Below, one piece after another: positions 5,840 to 7,755 of a stretch of 7,755 nucleotides of DNA; position 1 is the stretch's first letter, and each line of letters begins with the position of its first letter. This DNA is from Nocardioides sp. (GTDB lineage Bacteria; Actinomycetota; Actinomycetes; Propionibacteriales; Nocardioidaceae), in the NCBI GenBank assembly GCA_030452025.1, contig JAKDNC010000155.1, forward strand, positions 1 to 7,755. The letters are read 5' to 3'. Below the pieces are notes generated by a model. That model searched no databases, had not been told where the DNA came from, and worked only from the letters and a program-made list of their open reading frames with translations. Both the position numbers and the translations under genes were made by a program.

Positions 5840-6950
5840 CGCTGTCCTCGTCGCCGAGGACGTCGCCGGGATACTTGTCCACGTATTTGCCCATCCGATC
5901 GTTCTTCATCGCGGTGAAGAGCTCCTTGCTCTTCGACTTGTTCATCTTCAGGATCGAGCCGTACTTCGGGTGGGTCTGCTCCGTGCCTATCGGCAGCGTG
6001 AGGAAGGTGACCTTGTCCTCCTTCGTGCCTCGCAGGCTCACTGCGAGGGAGCGCAGATCACCGTTCTCCCAGTCCTTGTCGACGGTGAGGTTCTTGGTGA
6101 TCGCCTCGAGGGTGTTGTTGAACTTCACCGGCTTGTAGACGGTCCCCGCCTCGAGGACCTTCGTCATCAACGCCCGAAGGAAGTTCTGCTGCCGTTCGAT
6201 CCGGTCGAAGTCGCCGCGGGTCAGGCCGTAGCGCATTCGTACGTACTGCAGCGCCTCCGCACCCTTGAGGTTGTAGTCACCGGCGTCCCACTGCTTGTCC
6301 TGCTTGGAGTCGTAGACGTCCTCGGGGACCGTGACCGGGACGCCGCCCACCGCGGTCGAGAGATCCTTGAACCCGGCCCAGTCGATGATCGCGATGTGGT
6401 CGATGCGGATGTCGGTGAGGTGCTCGATCGTCGAGAGCGTGCCGTTGGGTCCCCACTCGGAGAACGCGGCGTTGATCTTGTTCTTGCCCTCTGCCTCGCC
6501 ACTGCTGTTGCGGAGGGTGACGAAGGAGTCGCGGGGGATCGAGACGAGGTGGACGCTGTTCCGGTCCTCGGAGATGTGCAGGATCATCACCGTGTCGCTG
6601 CGGTATTTGCCGACCGGCCACTCGTCGGCCTCGGCGTCCTGAGCGAGATCGGTGTCCGCGGCCTCGCCGTTGACCTGCTTGCCCGCGTCCGAGCCGAGGA
6701 GCAGGATGTTGAGCGCCCCGGTGTGGTTGCCGTCGGGTCGGTTCTTGACCGAGTCGGTGTCGAAGCGGTCGATGTTGCCGAGCTGGGAGTTGAGCTTCCA
6801 GCCGTAGAAGCCGCAGGTGGCGATCAGCAGCAGCAACACGATGACGATGGCGAGCAACATCCTCGGGTGCCGTTGCCGGAAACCGCCCACCGACGTTCGC
6901 ATCCGGGTCAGGCGCGACGGTCTTTGCTCGGTCGTGCCCCCGGAGTCCAT
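5832..6950 (-). CDS. LytR-CpsA-Psr (LCP) family cell-wall glycopolymer ligase
   Basis: Membrane-anchored enzyme of a family that transfers polyprenyl-phosphate-linked glycopolymers onto peptidoglycan outside the cell. In 372 residues: a basic cytoplasmic N-terminus (RLTRMRTSVGGFRQRHPR, 13-30), one transmembrane helix (about 31-50), then the extracellular LCP domain (about 78-265). LCP signatures are NILLLGSD (81-88), RSDTVMILHI (117-126), SIPRDSFV (137-144), KINAAFSEWG (158-167), the AVGGVPVTVPEDV region (200-212) and YVRMRYGLTRGDFDRIERQQ (236-255). R117, D119, R140 and D141 belong to the conserved Asp/Arg set that binds the pyrophosphate substrate and metal. The C-terminal 100 residues are polar, with a Lys-rich stretch near 338-360. 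The gene follows arfB by 36 bases without a Shine-Dalgarno; CACACT six bases upstream is a weak leaderless -10. Which polymer it handles cannot be told from the sequence. Confidence 0.93.
   Translation of the reverse strand: MDSGGTTEQRPSRLTRMRTSVGGFRQRHPRMLLAIVIVLLLLIATCGFYGWKLNSQLGNIDRFDTDSVKNRPDGNHTGALNILLLGSDAGKQVNGEAADTDLAQDAEADEWPVGKYRSDTVMILHISEDRNSVHLVSIPRDSFVTLRNSSGEAEGKNKINAAFSEWGPNGTLSTIEHLTDIRIDHIAIIDWAGFKDLSTAVGGVPVTVPEDVYDSKQDKQWDAGDYNLKGAEALQYVRMRYGLTRGDFDRIERQQNFLRALMTKVLEAGTVYKPVKFNNTLEAITKNLTVDKDWENGDLRSLAVSLRGTKEDKVTFLTLPIGTEQTHPKYGSILKMNKSKSKELFTAMKNDRMGKYVDKYPGDVLGDEDSVG
5844..5861. terminator. Perfect 7-bp hairpin just past purE, inside the LCP gene end
   Basis: GTCCTCG (5844-5850), loop TCGC, CGAGGAC (5855-5861): a perfect GC-rich 7-bp stem with a four-base loop, 13 bases after the purE stop. 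It stands in the last codons of the minus-strand LCP gene. It lacks a T-run. It is the better placed candidate for ending purKE transcription, directly behind the first hairpin. Confidence 0.45.
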
Positions 6951-6986
6951 GACGACAGTGTGCAGGCTTCGGACAACCTCACCGCG
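6951..6986 (-). promoter_or_regulatory. 36-bp gap between arfB and the LCP gene
   Basis: On the minus strand TTGACG (6990-6985) overlaps the arfB stop and could be a -35 element, but the distance to CACACT before the LCP ATG is 22 bases, longer than usual. No ribosome binding site is visible. The LCP gene may have its own weak promoter here or be read from arfB. Confidence 0.25.
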
Positions 6987-7439
6987 TCAATCGGTCACGC
7001 GTCCCCGGAGATTCTTGGTGATCGAGCGTTGGCGCTTCGCTTCGAGTCGCCGTCGCTGGGAGCCCTTGGTGGGTTTGGTCGCCCGCCGGGGAGGCGGGGG
7101 TGGGGCCAGCGCCTCGCGCAGCAGCTCGGCCATCCGGTCCCGTGCGGCAGCCCTGTTCCGGAACTGGGAGCGGTGCTCGGAGGCGGTCACGACCAACACG
7201 CCGTCGACGAGCCGTCGGCCCAGATTGCGCAGCGCGCGGCTGCGCTGGGAGTCGGTCAAGGTCGGTGAGGTCGCCACGTCATACTCGAGCTCAACGCGTG
7301 AGTCGGCCGTGTTCACCGACTGGCCGCCAGGGCCCGGGGACCGGGAGAACCGCTCGACCAGCTCGCCGGCGGGCACGACGAGTCCGTCAGGGAGTCCCGG
7401 ACCCGAGCGGACGACGAGGTTGCCACCGGGGCCGCTCAT
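6987..7439 (-). CDS. arfB: Alternative ribosome-rescue peptidyl-tRNA hydrolase ArfB
   Basis: Release-factor-like protein that enters the empty A site of ribosomes stalled on mRNAs without a stop codon and hydrolyses the peptidyl-tRNA. The 150-residue product has the catalytic GGQ loop in SPGPGGQSVN (34-43, GGQ at 38-40). It lacks the codon-recognition domains of RF1/RF2. It ends in a long basic tail (about 118-147, with KPTKGSQRRRLEAKRQR at 122-138) that in this family occupies the mRNA entry channel. A proline run (PPPPP, 113-117) links the two parts. The chosen ATG at 7439 overlaps the upstream gene's stop as ATGA, so translation is probably coupled. An ATG six codons earlier is possible, but neither has a clear Shine-Dalgarno. 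Confidence 0.93.
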   Translation of the reverse strand: MSGPGGNLVVRSGPGLPDGLVVPAGELVERFSRSPGPGGQSVNTADSRVELEYDVATSPTLTDSQRSRALRNLGRRLVDGVLVVTASEHRSQFRNRAAARDRMAELLREALAPPPPPRRATKPTKGSQRRRLEAKRQRSITKNLRGRVTD

Positions 7440-7755
7440 GCGCCGCGCTTGGCCCATTCGATGGCGGGGCAGGTGTCCATCACCATGGGCAGCCCCGCAC
7501 GTGTAGTCCGGTCGAACGCGTCCTGGTCGGTGACGCCGAGCTGGAACCAGACTCCCTTCGCGCCGACCTCCACCGCCTGGTTGGCGAACTCGCCAGCGTC
7601 CTCGGAGCGCCGGAAGACGTTGACGACGTCGATCGGGAACGGCACGTCCGCGAGCTTCGCGTAGCCCTGTTCGCCGTGGACGATCTCGGCCTTCGGGTGG
7701 ATGGGGACGATGCGTTTGCCGCGGGACTGCAACAGACCGGCGATCTCGTGTGCCG
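7436..7755 (-). CDS. CoA-binding domain protein (YccU-like), 5' end outside the window
   Basis: Only the C-terminal 105 residues are present; the frame stays open to the window edge. The visible part starts with AHEIAGLLQSRGKRIVPIHP, then YAKLADVPFPIDVVNVFR, GAKGVWFQLGV and the conserved end MDTCPAIEW. This matches small Rossmann-fold CoA-binding proteins (CoA_binding_2) of about 130-150 residues, related to the CoA-binding domain of succinyl-CoA ligases. The N-terminal nucleotide-binding glycines are missing because of the window edge. A TTG at 7732 could be read as a start, but the family match continues upstream of it, so it is internal. The stop overlaps the arfB start by four bases. Cellular role not established. 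Confidence 0.88.
   Translation of the reverse strand, partial: AHEIAGLLQSRGKRIVPIHPKAEIVHGEQGYAKLADVPFPIDVVNVFRRSEDAGEFANQAVEVGAKGVWFQLGVTDQDAFDRTTRAGLPMVMDTCPAIEWAKRGA

Noticed and set aside
5760..7268. 502-codon plus-strand frame opposite the LCP and arfB genes
   Set aside because: It overlaps the end of purE out of frame and runs antisense to two conserved genes. No domain is recognisable.
7436..7732. TTG at 7732 as start of a complete 98-residue protein
   Set aside because: The family similarity continues upstream (AHEIAGL) to the window edge and the N-terminal half of the CoA-binding fold would be missing, so the gene is truncated by the window rather than short.

Overview
This window looks like chromosome from a high-GC actinobacterium. 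It is very GC-rich, codons end mostly in G or C, GTG starts occur, several genes lack a Shine-Dalgarno sequence, and the gene set and order match conserved actinobacterial neighbourhoods. Protein style and gene order suggest Nocardioides or another Propionibacteriales member, but that is an impression from memory, not a database result.

Layout, left to right. Positions 1-112 hold two copies of a 57-bp tandem repeat that runs into the 3' end of the first gene. On the minus strand follows a complete acyl-CoA carboxylase beta subunit (107-1738, pccB/accD5 type). Divergent from it across 43 bp starts a plus-strand cluster: biotin-protein ligase birA (1782-2561), a two-helix membrane protein with a bacterial PH domain (2574-3083), a soluble class III adenylate cyclase with a regulatory N-terminus (3073-4083), then purK (4106-5293) and purE (5312-5830). 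Facing purE with a single base between stop codons is a minus-strand group: a CoA-binding (YccU-like) protein cut by the right window edge (7436-7755), the ribosome-rescue hydrolase arfB (6987-7439), and a LytR-CpsA-Psr cell-wall ligase (5832-6950).

How the genes fit together. BirA biotinylates the carrier subunit that feeds the carboxyltransferase encoded beside it. PurK and PurE perform the bicarbonate-dependent carboxylation step of purine synthesis. The cyclase sits between these two carboxylation modules, and its N-terminal region resembles the regulatory domain of pH- and lipid-responsive mycobacterial cyclases. The order combines what I recall of Streptomyces coelicolor (pccB-birA-cya) with what I recall of Mycobacterium tuberculosis (accD5-birA-PH protein-purK-purE).

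The coding content is mainly conserved housekeeping genes. The least explained items are the tandem repeat at the left edge, an inverted repeat spanning the cya-purK gap and the purK start, and two adjacent hairpins at the purE/LCP convergence. I see no mobile element, CRISPR array, tRNA or rRNA, and no clear sign of an undescribed multi-gene system.
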